Shown: positions 1 through 6,057 of the stretch, piece by piece | How positions within the stretch are numbered: the first letter of the stretch is position 1 | Layout of the letters: each line of letters begins with the position of its first letter | Assembly: GCA_003487955.1 (NCBI GenBank) | Contig: DNNJ01000390.1 | Span: 1-10,856 of the forward strand | DNA: 10,856 nt | Reading direction: 5' to 3' | Source of the DNA: Clostridiales bacterium | GTDB lineage: Bacteria > Bacillota > Clostridia > Tissierellales > Sedimentibacteraceae | Notes under the pieces: model-generated | Seen by the model: only the letters and a program-made list of their open reading frames with translations | Databases searched by the model: none | Told to the model about the DNA's origin: nothing | Program-made: the position numbers and the translations under genes

Positions 1-1319
1 TGGGAAGCGAGCTGTTAAGCGGCTGCATAAATATAAATGGTTTAGTTAATGCAAAGGTTACAAAGCTTTACAGCGAATCCACCGTAACCAAGATTTTAGA
101 ATTAGTAGAAAGTGCAAGCAGCAGGAAATCCAAGTCGGAAAAATTTATCACGAGGTTTGCTCGGTATTACACGCCCATAGTAGTTGTAATTGCAGCTATC
201 CTTGCAATAATACCGCCTCTGATAATAAAGGATGCAACATTTGATATTTGGATTTACAGAGCATTGGCATTTTTGGTTGTGTCATGTCCTTGTGCATTGG
301 TAATTTCAGTTCCTCTAAGTTTTTTCGGAGGAATAGGCGGTGCTTCTAAAAACGGAATTCTTGTAAAAGGCAGCAATTACTTGGAAGCCATAGCAAAAAC
401 CGAAATAGTCGTATTTGATAAAACAGGGACGTTAACTAAGGGTGTTTTTAAGGTTAAAAAAATACATTCGGAGAAAAACCAGCCGGAAGAGCTGCTTAAG
501 CTTGCAGCTTATGCAGAGAATTATTCAAATCATCCGATTTCATCTTCTTTAAAAGAAGCATATAAAAAAGATATTGACAGTCAAAAAATTTCCGAAGTGG
601 AAGAAATTTCAGGACACGGTGTATCTGCAATAGTTGAGAATATAAAGGTTTTGGCAGGAAATGATAAGCTTATGGAGAAATTCAACATTCCTTACAATAA
701 AGAAACATCAGAAGGTACTGTAGTCCATGTTGCAGCAGACGGAGAATATGAAGGATATATTCTGATTGCAGATCAGGTAAAGGATGATGCTTCCGAGGCA
801 GTAAGTGTTTTAAAGAAACAAAATATCAAGGAAATAGTAATGCTTACAGGCGACAGTGAATCAGCAGGAATAAAAACTGCAGAGGAATTGGGAATTGATA
901 CGGTTTATGCTCAGTTATTGCCTGCAGACAAGGTTGAAAAGGTAGAAGAATTAATTTCTAAAAAATCAGAAAAAGCAACATTAATGTTTGTAGGAGATGG
1001 GATTAATGATGCTCCTGTATTGGCAAGAGCTGATGTGGGCGTTGCAATGGGAGGTCTTGGCTCAGATGCTGCAATTGAAGCTGCCGATGTTGTAATTATG
1101 ACTGATGAGCCGTCAAAAATAGCAGCAGCCATTGAAATTTCCAAAAATACATTAAAAATAGCATATCAAAATATTGTTTTTGCTATATCCGTAAAAGTGA
1201 TAATTTTAATTTTAAGCACCTTCGGTCTTGCAAGCTTGTGGGCTGCAGTATTTGCAGATGTGGGAGTAACCTTTATTGCTGTATTGAATGCCATGAGGGC
1301 GCTGAGTTTTAAAAGATGA
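1..1319 (+). CDS. P1B-type heavy-metal-translocating ATPase (Zn2+/Cd2+/Pb2+ type), 5' end missing
   Basis: Membrane pump that exports divalent soft metals using ATP. The reading frame is open from base 3, so the gene begins outside the window; an apparent TTG start at 264 is only an internal Leu codon. The visible part begins in the actuator domain just after where the family TGES loop should be. It then has a membrane hairpin (about 165-235), the CPC metal-binding motif in the next helix (285-293), the phosphorylated Asp of DKTGT (Asp codon 417-419), the HP motif of the nucleotide domain (531-536), GDGIND (993-1010) and two closing helices. Lys at 1194-1196 and Asp at 1257-1259 in those helices match the Lys and Asp that, with CPC, mark the P1B-2 (ZntA/CadA) group. 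It ends at TGA 1317-1319. No metal regulator is visible. Exact metal preference cannot be read from the sequence. Confidence 0.93.
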   Translation, partial: GSELLSGCININGLVNAKVTKLYSESTVTKILELVESASSRKSKSEKFITRFARYYTPIVVVIAAILAIIPPLIIKDATFDIWIYRALAFLVVSCPCALVISVPLSFFGGIGGASKNGILVKGSNYLEAIAKTEIVVFDKTGTLTKGVFKVKKIHSEKNQPEELLKLAAYAENYSNHPISSSLKEAYKKDIDSQKISEVEEISGHGVSAIVENIKVLAGNDKLMEKFNIPYNKETSEGTVVHVAADGEYEGYILIADQVKDDASEAVSVLKKQNIKEIVMLTGDSESAGIKTAEELGIDTVYAQLLPADKVEKVEELISKKSEKATLMFVGDGINDAPVLARADVGVAMGGLGSDAAIEAADVVIMTDEPSKIAAAIEISKNTLKIAYQNIVFAISVKVIILILSTFGLASLWAAVFADVGVTFIAVLNAMRALSFKR

Positions 1320-1344
1320 GATCCTTCACTGCGTTCAGGATAAC
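1318..1344. repeat. Short dispersed repeat of the 'PERSEGSH' type abutting the ATPase stop
   Basis: The segment starts at the ATPase stop codon and contains the imperfect inverted repeat ATCCT (1321-1325) / AGGAT (1337-1341). Read on the minus strand it encodes the peptide PERSEGSH, which I recall from many spurious ORFs in unrelated bacterial genomes where the same GATCCTTC...TCAGGAT element occurs. It is probably a non-coding REP-like element. Only one copy is in this window. Confidence 0.5.
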
Positions 1345-1392
1345 ATATCGTCGAAAACAACTGACATTTCAAGGAATTTCCCCAATTTTTGG

Positions 1393-1420
1393 TTGAAGTA
1401 TTTGGAAATGATGATATAAT
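1393..1420 (+). promoter_or_regulatory. Probable sigma-A promoter of the phosphotransacylase gene
   Basis: TTGAAG (1393-1398), 16 bases, then TATAAT (1415-1420). Transcription would start near 1427, so the hairpin repeat at 1425-1497 would form the start of a leader of about 130 bases before the ATG at 1559. Confidence 0.5.
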
Positions 1421-1424
1421 TGTT

Positions 1425-1497
1425 AAGGAAGGGGAACACACCTTCAAAGTCGGGTGACTCTTTGCGGAATAGCTTTTGAAGGAATGTCCCCGTACTT
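1425..1497. repeat. Dispersed hairpin repeat, copy 1 (long form)
   Basis: The outer arms AAGGAAGGGGAACACACCT (1425-1443) and AAGGAATGTCCCCGTACT (1479-1496) match, with one mismatch each, the reverse complement of a 39-base element at 5989-6027. This copy carries about 35 extra bases between the arms. An inner perfect inverted repeat CCTTCAAA (1441-1448) / TTTGAAGG (1475-1482) would close a hairpin, with GGGGAA.../...TCCCC below it. The insert includes AGTC...GACT. It has no ORF of its own. Confidence 0.7.
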
Positions 1498-1504
1498 ATT
1501 AGAG

Positions 1505-1534
1505 TAAAGGAACAGATGTATGTTCCCGTACTTA
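1505..1534. repeat. Degenerate hairpin related to the dispersed repeat
   Basis: GGAACA (1509-1514) and TGTTCC (1521-1526) form a perfect 6-base inverted repeat with a 6-base loop. It is followed by CCCGTACTTA, which also closes copy 1 at 1489-1498. It looks like a decayed tandem partner of the 1425-1497 element in the same leader. Confidence 0.4.
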
Positions 1535-1558
1535 AATGGACGATAACAGGAGGATGCA

Positions 1559-2464
1559 ATGGAATTAAAAAATTACCAGGATTTGATTGAAAAGGTTCAA
1601 AAAACTGATTCGAAAAAACGTGTAGCCGTTGCTGCAGCTCATGATGAGCATACATTGGAAGCCGTCTTCAGAGCAGTTGATGACAAATTGGTTGAACCTG
1701 TATTAATAGGAAATAAAGAAAAAATTACAGAGATATTAAAAGAGCTTGATATTGAATTTGACTTAGACAGTATTATAAACACAGAAAGTGACAAGGAAGC
1801 TGCAGAAAAAGCAGTAGAACAAGTAAATGCAAATAAGGCAGATTTCATTATGAAAGGAAAGCTTCAGACAGCTGATCTGCTGAGGGCAGTAGTTGACAAA
1901 GAAAAGGGCTTAAGAACCGGCAAGGTTATGTCCCACGTTGCATTTTTGGAAATTCCGGCATACCATAAGCTGATTGCTGTTACTGATGGCGGAATGATGA
2001 TGTATCCAAATGCAGAAGAAAAGAAGCAGATACTTGAAAATGCCGTAGATGTTTTCCATGCCATGGGATATGAATGCCCTAAGGTTGCAGTCCTTGCGGC
2101 AGTTGAAACCGTAAATCCTAAAATGCCTGAAACAGTTGATGCGGATATTCTTAAAAAAATGAATCAATCAGGAGAAATAAAAGATTGCATAGTTGAAGGA
2201 CCTATTTCCGTTGATTTGACTTTCAACAGGGAATCAGCAGAAATTAAAGGGTACAAAAGCCCTGTTACGGGAGAAACAGATATATTATTGGTTCCAAGCA
2301 TAACGACAGGAAATATAATGTGTAAGGCATTGATAGAAATGGCAGGTGCAACTATGGCAGGAATGATAGTGGGAGCGAAAGTCCCTGTGGTATTGGCATC
2401 AAGGGGGGCAACATCTCAGGAAAAATATTTGTCAATAGTTTTGTCTGCCTCGGCGGTAAAATAA
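1559..2464 (+). CDS. ptb: Phosphate butyryltransferase-family phosphotransacylase
   Basis: Predicted cytoplasmic enzyme exchanging CoA for phosphate on a short acyl-CoA (butyryl-CoA + Pi to butyryl phosphate + CoA, EC 2.3.1.19), the step before an acyl kinase makes ATP. The 301 residues are the usual length for Ptb and span the whole PTA_PTB fold. Visible family segments are the N-terminal AAAHDEHTLEAV, FIMKGKLQTADLLRAVV (about 105-121), the VTDGGMMMYPN segment (141-151), and the C-terminal SITTGNIMCKAL and GAKVPVVLASRGATSQEKYLSI. The ATG at 1559 has AGGAGG at 1548-1553. It is followed by convergent repeats rather than a kinase; a candidate partner kinase lies at 8641 beyond the aco operon. 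Chain-length preference (acetyl, butyryl, branched) cannot be decided, so Ptb is a family name here. Confidence 0.88.
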   Translation: MELKNYQDLIEKVQKTDSKKRVAVAAAHDEHTLEAVFRAVDDKLVEPVLIGNKEKITEILKELDIEFDLDSIINTESDKEAAEKAVEQVNANKADFIMKGKLQTADLLRAVVDKEKGLRTGKVMSHVAFLEIPAYHKLIAVTDGGMMMYPNAEEKKQILENAVDVFHAMGYECPKVAVLAAVETVNPKMPETVDADILKKMNQSGEIKDCIVEGPISVDLTFNRESAEIKGYKSPVTGETDILLVPSITTGNIMCKALIEMAGATMAGMIVGAKVPVVLASRGATSQEKYLSIVLSASAVK

Positions 2465-2492
2465 AAAAATAATGGGGACATACCGTCCCCAT
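2461..2492 (-). terminator. Hairpin terminator for the CBS-domain gene (minus strand)
   Basis: ATGGGGA (2472-2478) and TCCCCAT (2486-2492) form a 7-base perfect stem with a 7-base loop. On the minus strand the stem is followed by a U-rich tract (complement of ATAAAAAAATA), so it suits transcription from the CBS gene, although it lies about 155 bases past that gene's stop. On the plus strand no T tract follows it. The GGGGACAT core resembles the dispersed repeat. Confidence 0.5.
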
Positions 2493-2496
2493 ACCT

Positions 2497-2647
2497 GGTT
2501 AGGCATCTCACAGTTGGGTTAGGGCATCTCACAGTCTCAATCACCAATTTATTTACTCCTTACGTCGCATAAATTGGGATTTCGTTGCGAATGACCTACC
2601 ATCAATTTCTTTTTCCTTCCAGTCGAAGAAATTGGGTTAGGGCATCT
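2497..2647. repeat. Cluster of direct repeats with two intervening hairpins
   Basis: A unit GGGTTAGGGCATCT occurs at 2634-2647 and, extended by CACAGT, at 2516-2535; a one-base-shorter form is at 2497-2514. Between the second and third copies lie two perfect 8-base inverted repeats: CCAATTTA (2544-2551) / TAAATTGG (2570-2577) and CAATTTCT (2603-2610) / AGAAATTG (2627-2634). The block fills the space between the convergent ptb and CBS genes and touches the CBS stop codon. No protein-coding content is apparent. Confidence 0.7.
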
Positions 2648-3075
2648 TAACTGAACCAGTTTGCTGCTGGTTTTGATATATTTTTAAGTGCTATTTCAGC
2701 ATCATCCTGCAGTTTAGGTTCAACCGATATATCACCTAATGAAACCATTCCCACCAAGCTGTTGTTTTCAACAATCGGAAGTCTTCTAATCTGGTTTTCA
2801 CTCATTAATCTCACAGCATCATCAACGTCCATCTCAGGAGTTCCTACCACAGGATTTGAAGTCATCACTTTCTTTACCTGCAAATAACCATCATCGCCCA
2901 CAGCTATTGCTCTTAAAGCAATGTCTCTGTCAGTTATTATTCCGACTACGCTGTTTTGCGTGCATATGGGTATTGAGCCCACATTGTAAGATTTCATAAG
3001 CTGTGCTGCTTTTTCCACAGTATCATCTGCACTTAAACATGCAATTTCCCTTGACATAATGTCTCTCAATTTCAA
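2647..3075 (-). CDS. Tandem CBS-domain protein (Bateman module)
   Basis: A 142-residue cytoplasmic protein made almost entirely of two CBS domains (about 7-60 and 70-122), the pair that usually binds adenine nucleotides or similar ligands and acts as a sensor. The repeated pattern is clear: MSREIACLSADDTVEKAAQLM...GSIPI...VVGIITDRDI, then MTSNPVVGTPEMDVDDAVRLM...RRLPIV...LVGMVSLGDI. No catalytic or membrane domain is attached. The start is TTG (complement of 3073-3075), chosen because GGAGGT (complement of 3082-3087) sits 6 bases upstream; the next Met, codon 7, has no such site. It is transcribed alone and convergently with ptb. Ligand and target are unknown. Confidence 0.9.
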   Translation of the reverse strand: MKLRDIMSREIACLSADDTVEKAAQLMKSYNVGSIPICTQNSVVGIITDRDIALRAIAVGDDGYLQVKKVMTSNPVVGTPEMDVDDAVRLMSENQIRRLPIVENNSLVGMVSLGDISVEPKLQDDAEIALKNISKPAANWFS

Positions 3076-3300
3076 AAAATCACCTCCAAATATATATTTA
3101 CCTTAATTTCTTGTTGTATTCAGATTTATGAATAAAAAGATGAATTTGTAATATTTATTGTTTAAAAGCAATCCCTCACGGGTAATAGTATTTATATACT
3201 TCTTTAAAAAAAAGAATGCATTATGATACCATTTGTATTATAATGGTGTTACATAATGAACTTGACATAAATACAAAATGCAGATAAAGGAGTTAATAAA
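3076..3300. other. Intergenic region between divergent CBS and small Lys-rich genes
   Basis: AT-rich stretch that must hold both divergent promoters. On the plus strand TATAAT at 3239-3244 is a good -10 box, but the matching -35 region (around 3216-3221, ATGCAT) is poor. TTGACA at 3262-3267 has no suitable -10 before the ribosome binding site at 3286-3292. I cannot place the minus-strand promoter with confidence. Confidence 0.4.
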
Positions 3301-3444
3301 ATGGCAGAGAAAAATATTAAGAAAGAAGTTAAGAAGAAAAAGAAAAAAGAAGAAAAACCTGTTTATGTACCATCAGAACCTTTTGTAAAACCTGTTATGA
3401 GTCAGCCTGAATTAGTTCCTCAAAAGAAGAAAAAAGGTGAATAG
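3301..3444 (+). CDS. Small Lys-rich basic protein, function unknown
   Basis: A 47-codon gene. AAAGGAG at 3286-3292 lies 8 bases before the ATG, and a perfect-stem terminator begins three bases after the TAG stop, so it reads as a complete independent transcription unit. The product has 15 Lys in 47 residues, including a run of six at 11-16 and four at 42-45, with a Pro/Val-rich middle (six Pro between 20 and 40). There is no signal peptide, membrane helix or cysteine. Such composition suggests a disordered protein that may bind nucleic acid or another acidic partner, but this is inference. I do not recognise a named family. Confidence 0.65.
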   Translation: MAEKNIKKEVKKKKKKEEKPVYVPSEPFVKPVMSQPELVPQKKKKGE

Positions 3445-3447
3445 TGC

Positions 3448-3486
3448 ATAAAAAAATGTGTCCGGTATCGAGACACATTTTTTTAT
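3448..3486. terminator. Strong rho-independent terminator, nearly symmetrical
   Basis: A perfect 15-base stem (3448-3462 with 3472-3486) surrounds a 9-base loop. The core is AATGTGTC/GACACATT, with an A tract on the left and a T tract on the right, so it could work in both directions. It ends the small Lys-rich gene. A second terminator with the same AAATGTGTC...CACATTT core closes the aco operon at 8461-8496. Confidence 0.9.
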
Positions 3487-3570
3487 AGCAACAATGAGTT
3501 TTATAGGATAATATTAATATATTATTATAGAAAATTAGAAGAAAAACATGGACATAATTTGCTAAATTTT

Positions 3571-3599
3571 TTGATATTTTAAGGTATAATTGTCATAAT
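3571..3599 (+). promoter_or_regulatory. Candidate promoter of the Lin0512-aco operon
   Basis: TTGATA (3571-3576), 17 bases, CATAAT (3594-3599) fits sigma-A spacing and would give a very short leader before the start at 3621. A better -10, TATAAT at 3585-3590, lacks a well-spaced -35. No inverted repeat or CRE-like operator stands out, and there is no AcoR activator gene or -24/-12 (sigma-54) GG/GC pair that I can see. Confidence 0.4.
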
Positions 3600-3620
3600 T
3601 CATTTTAAAGGGGTGATGCC

Positions 3621-3986
3621 TTGGACAGATTTATTATTGAAATCGGCATGGGAGTGGATTTCCATGGCCAGGATGTGACAAAAGCAGCAGTAAAAGCCGC
3701 TAAAGATGCCATATCAAGAAGTTGCCTTATAGGTCTTGATGAAGTTTGTGGATTTACCCAAGATAATATCGATGATAACGTTTTAATTGATGTAACAATT
3801 GGGTCAACTCGTCCTGACGAGGTTAGGACAGATGAGGTTAAGAAGTGCTTTCCGGTTGGAAAGGTAAATGTTCAAGCAGTATATGGCGGTTTAAAAACCG
3901 AAGGTCTTTATTTTACGAAATTTGGAGATAAAGATGATTCAATCGAAATTGCTGTTGCCAGTGTATCTGTAAAAATTAAAAAATGA
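3621..3986 (+). CDS. Lin0512-family protein, function unknown
   Basis: A 121-residue soluble protein that I recognise as a member of the uncharacterised Lin0512 family. It opens with the family-like start FIIEIGMGVDFHGQDVTKAAVKAAKDAI (about 4-31), continues with SCLIGLDE (34-41), and later has DVTIGSTRPDEV (57-68) and PVGKVNVQAVYGGL (78-91). There is no signal peptide or membrane helix. The start is TTG at 3621, supported by AGGGGTGA about 5 bases upstream. It is the first gene of the aco operon: its stop lies 14 bases before the probable acoA start, and the acoA ribosome binding site begins two bases after it. That tight link suggests a role tied to the dehydrogenase complex, perhaps in handling its substrate or cofactor, but nothing in the sequence shows an activity. 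Confidence 0.75.
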   Translation: MDRFIIEIGMGVDFHGQDVTKAAVKAAKDAISRSCLIGLDEVCGFTQDNIDDNVLIDVTIGSTRPDEVRTDEVKKCFPVGKVNVQAVYGGLKTEGLYFTKFGDKDDSIEIAVASVSVKIKK

Positions 3987-4000
3987 TGGGAGGTAGTATT

Positions 4001-4987
4001 TTGAAAATCACTAATGAACAATTGAAAGAAATGTATTTTACAATGCTGAAGATTCGAAAATTTGAATTAAGGGCATCAGAATTGTTTGCTGAAGGAAAAA
4101 TTCCGGGGTTTGTTCACCTGTATATAGGTGAAGAAGCTGTTGCTACGGGGGCTTGCGCGAATTTAAGAGAAGATGACTACATAACAAGCACCCACAGAGG
4201 TCATGGCCATATAATCGCCAAGGGCGGAGAATTAAATTACATGATGGCTGAACTTTTTGGAAAAGAAGACGGATATTGCAAAGGTAAAGGCGGCTCAATG
4301 CATATTGCGGATGCAACCAGAGGAATTTTGGGAGCTAACGGTATAGTCGGCGCAGGTCATAATATTGCAGTGGGTTCAGGGCTGGCAATTCAACATAAGA
4401 AAACAGACCAGGTATGCGTATGTTTCTTCGGAGATGCATCCACTAATCAGAGCACATTCCATGAAGCTTTGAATTTAGCAAGCGTTTGGAAGCTGCCGGT
4501 AATATTTGTGTGTGAAAATAACGGCTATGGAATTTCAGTAAGTCAGGCAAGACATCAGGCTATAACCGATGTTTCCGTAAGAGCATCTGCATATAATATG
4601 CCCGGTATTACAATAGACGGAAATGATTTGTTTGCAGTTTATGAGGCTGTTGGTGAAGCTGCTGCAAGAGCAAGAAAGGGTCAGGGGCCGACACTTATCG
4701 AGTGTAAAACATACAGGTGGAGAGGACACTTTGAAGGAGATCCCGTTGTATACAGACCTGAAGGAGAATTGGAAGCATGGCTTAAGAAAGACCCTATTCC
4801 GAGAGTAGAAAAATACTTTGTAAATAACGGTGTGATGACAGAAGAGGAAATAAAGAAATTAAATGATGATGTTGACAAGATGGTTGAAGAGGCAATAGAC
4901 TTTGCCGATAAGAGCCCTGTTCCATCATTAGAATCAGCTCTAAAAGATGTGTATTCTGATATAGTTGAGGAGGGAAGAGTAAGATGA
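4001..4987 (+). CDS. acoA: Acetoin dehydrogenase-type E1 component, alpha subunit
   Basis: Thiamine-diphosphate-dependent E1 alpha chain. With the beta chain it cleaves acetoin or a 2-oxo acid and loads the acyl group on E2 lipoate. It has 328 residues, normal for AcoA/PdhA. Visible marks are FVHLYIGEEAVATGA, the HRGHGH segment (65-70), GGSMHIAD, and the ThDP-Mg site from GDAS (144-147) to ENN (172-174), where the usual GDG reads GDA; then GISVSQARHQ near the flexible loop and YRWRGHFEGD. I chose the TTG at 4001 because GGGAGG (3988-3993) is 7 bases upstream; an in-frame ATG at 3983 overlaps the previous stop and would place that site inside the gene. It overlaps acoB by four bases. The acetoin assignment rests mainly on acoX two genes downstream; pyruvate or a branched oxo acid remains possible. 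Confidence 0.88.
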   Translation: MKITNEQLKEMYFTMLKIRKFELRASELFAEGKIPGFVHLYIGEEAVATGACANLREDDYITSTHRGHGHIIAKGGELNYMMAELFGKEDGYCKGKGGSMHIADATRGILGANGIVGAGHNIAVGSGLAIQHKKTDQVCVCFFGDASTNQSTFHEALNLASVWKLPVIFVCENNGYGISVSQARHQAITDVSVRASAYNMPGITIDGNDLFAVYEAVGEAAARARKGQGPTLIECKTYRWRGHFEGDPVVYRPEGELEAWLKKDPIPRVEKYFVNNGVMTEEEIKKLNDDVDKMVEEAIDFADKSPVPSLESALKDVYSDIVEEGRVR

Positions 4988-5958
4988 AAAAAATGACATA
5001 TGCTGAAGGAATTAGGGAAGCAATGCGTTTAAAAATGCAGGAAGATCCCGATGTTATATTGTTCGGAGAAGATGTTGGAAAATTCGGAGGATGCTTTGGG
5101 GTTAGCGGAGATTTATGGCAGGAATTTGGTGATGAAAGAGTTCGAGACACTCCGATATCAGAAGGAGCAATTGTTGGTGCTGCTGTCGGTTCTGCTGCAT
5201 GCGGCATAAAACCAATTGCAGAGCTGATGTTTATAGACTTCATGACTGTTGGTATGGACCAATTGGTTAACCAGGCAGCTAAAATGAGGTACATGTTCGG
5301 CGGTAAAATAAATCTTCCAATGGTTTTAAGAGTTCCTGCAGGTGCAGGTATAGGCGGCGCTGCTCAGCATTCACAGTCTTTGGAAGCATGGACAACTCAT
5401 ACTCCGGGACTTAAGGTTGTTTATCCGTCAAATGCACAGGATGCATACGGGCTTTTATTAACATCAATCGATGATCAAAATCCTGTGGTGTTTATTGAAA
5501 ATAAAGTATTATATGCAATGAAAAACGATGTTGATGAAAATGAATTAAAACCCATACCTTTAGGAAAGGCAAGAGTTGCCAGGGAAGGTACCGATGTTAC
5601 CATCATTACATACGGCAGACAGGTTTATGATTCGCTTCAGGCAGCTGAAGAACTGGCAAAGGATGGAATAAACGCAGAAGTTATAGATTTAAGAACACTT
5701 TTCCCTCTTGACAAGGAAACCATATTTAATTCAGTGGAAAAAACTCATAAGGTTGTTTTAGTGAGTGAAGAGTGCAAGAGAGGTGCTTATACCGGAGATA
5801 TTGCAGCAATCATAGCAGAAGAGCGCTTCTATGAATGTGACGCTCCAATTATGAGAGTAGGCGCCTTAAATACTCCCATACCTTTTGCCACCAGCCTTGA
5901 AGGTTATATGGTGCCAAACAGCAAGGATATTGAACTGGCTGTAAAATCATTGTTCTAA
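4984..5958 (+). CDS. acoB: Acetoin dehydrogenase-type E1 component, beta subunit
   Basis: Partner of acoA in the E1 heterotetramer, completing the thiamine diphosphate site. The 324 residues are the usual length. EGIREAM and the GEDVG segment (28-32) open the protein; DTPISE gives the conserved Glu (60) that contacts the ThDP aminopyrimidine in this family, and AGIGGAAQHSQS (121-132) carries the conserved His (129). The C-terminal transketolase domain includes VTIITYGRQV, DLRTLFPLD and VSEECKRGAYT. The ATG lies in the ATGA overlap with acoA (4984-4987), with GAGGAGGG about 10 bases upstream, so translational coupling and equal subunit supply are expected. A hairpin repeat separates it from acoX. 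Confidence 0.92.
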   Translation: MKKMTYAEGIREAMRLKMQEDPDVILFGEDVGKFGGCFGVSGDLWQEFGDERVRDTPISEGAIVGAAVGSAACGIKPIAELMFIDFMTVGMDQLVNQAAKMRYMFGGKINLPMVLRVPAGAGIGGAAQHSQSLEAWTTHTPGLKVVYPSNAQDAYGLLLTSIDDQNPVVFIENKVLYAMKNDVDENELKPIPLGKARVAREGTDVTIITYGRQVYDSLQAAEELAKDGINAEVIDLRTLFPLDKETIFNSVEKTHKVVLVSEECKRGAYTGDIAAIIAEERFYECDAPIMRVGALNTPIPFATSLEGYMVPNSKDIELAVKSLF

Positions 5959-5988
5959 ACATTAAGGATGCGGCACGGGGCTGCTGTA

Positions 5989-6027
5989 AGTACGGGGACA
6001 TTCCTCAGAGGTGTGTCCCCCTTCCTT
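5989..6027. repeat. Dispersed hairpin repeat, copy 2 (short form, inverted)
   Basis: GGGGACA (5994-6000) and TGTCCCC (6014-6020) form a 7-base stem with an inner CCTC/GAGG pairing (6003-6006 / 6008-6011). The whole 39 bases match the arms of the element at 1425-1496 in reverse orientation, without that copy's central insert. It lies in the 99-base gap between acoB and acoX, by far the largest gap in the operon. It lacks a U tract long enough for a convincing terminator (CTTCCTT follows), but might stabilise, process or attenuate the mRNA. Confidence 0.7.
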
Positions 6028-6057
6028 GAAACAGCCTCTGCTTCTTAGGAGGTTAAA

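Noticed and set aside
264..1319. Metal ATPase starting at the TTG at 264
   Set aside because: The frame is open to the window edge and the upstream codons match the family's actuator domain, so this Leu codon is internal.
1335..1655. Minus-strand ORFs crossing the 1320-1558 intergenic region
   Set aside because: They run through the dispersed repeats and into the ptb gene; the PERSEGSH peptide comes from a repeat, and no start signal supports them.
2497..2647. CRISPR array
   Set aside because: The repeats are only 14-20 bases, unevenly spaced (about 20 and 118 bases), and the intervening DNA contains hairpins rather than uniform spacers.
3262..3288. TTGACA at 3262-3267 as -35 of the small Lys-rich gene
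   Set aside because: The only -10-like sequence is GATAAA at 3283-3288, spaced 15 bases and overlapping the ribosome binding site, so transcripts would lack it.
3983..4987. acoA starting at the ATG at 3983
   Set aside because: The ribosome binding site GGGAGG is at 3988-3993, inside that version; TTG at 4001 is correctly spaced and gives the family's normal N-terminus.
4794..5294. Minus-strand ORF of 166 codons opposite acoA/acoB
   Set aside because: It lies wholly opposite two well-supported genes, has no ribosome binding site, and its composition (Ser/Pro/Ile/Leu) is what antisense of A/G-rich codons gives.
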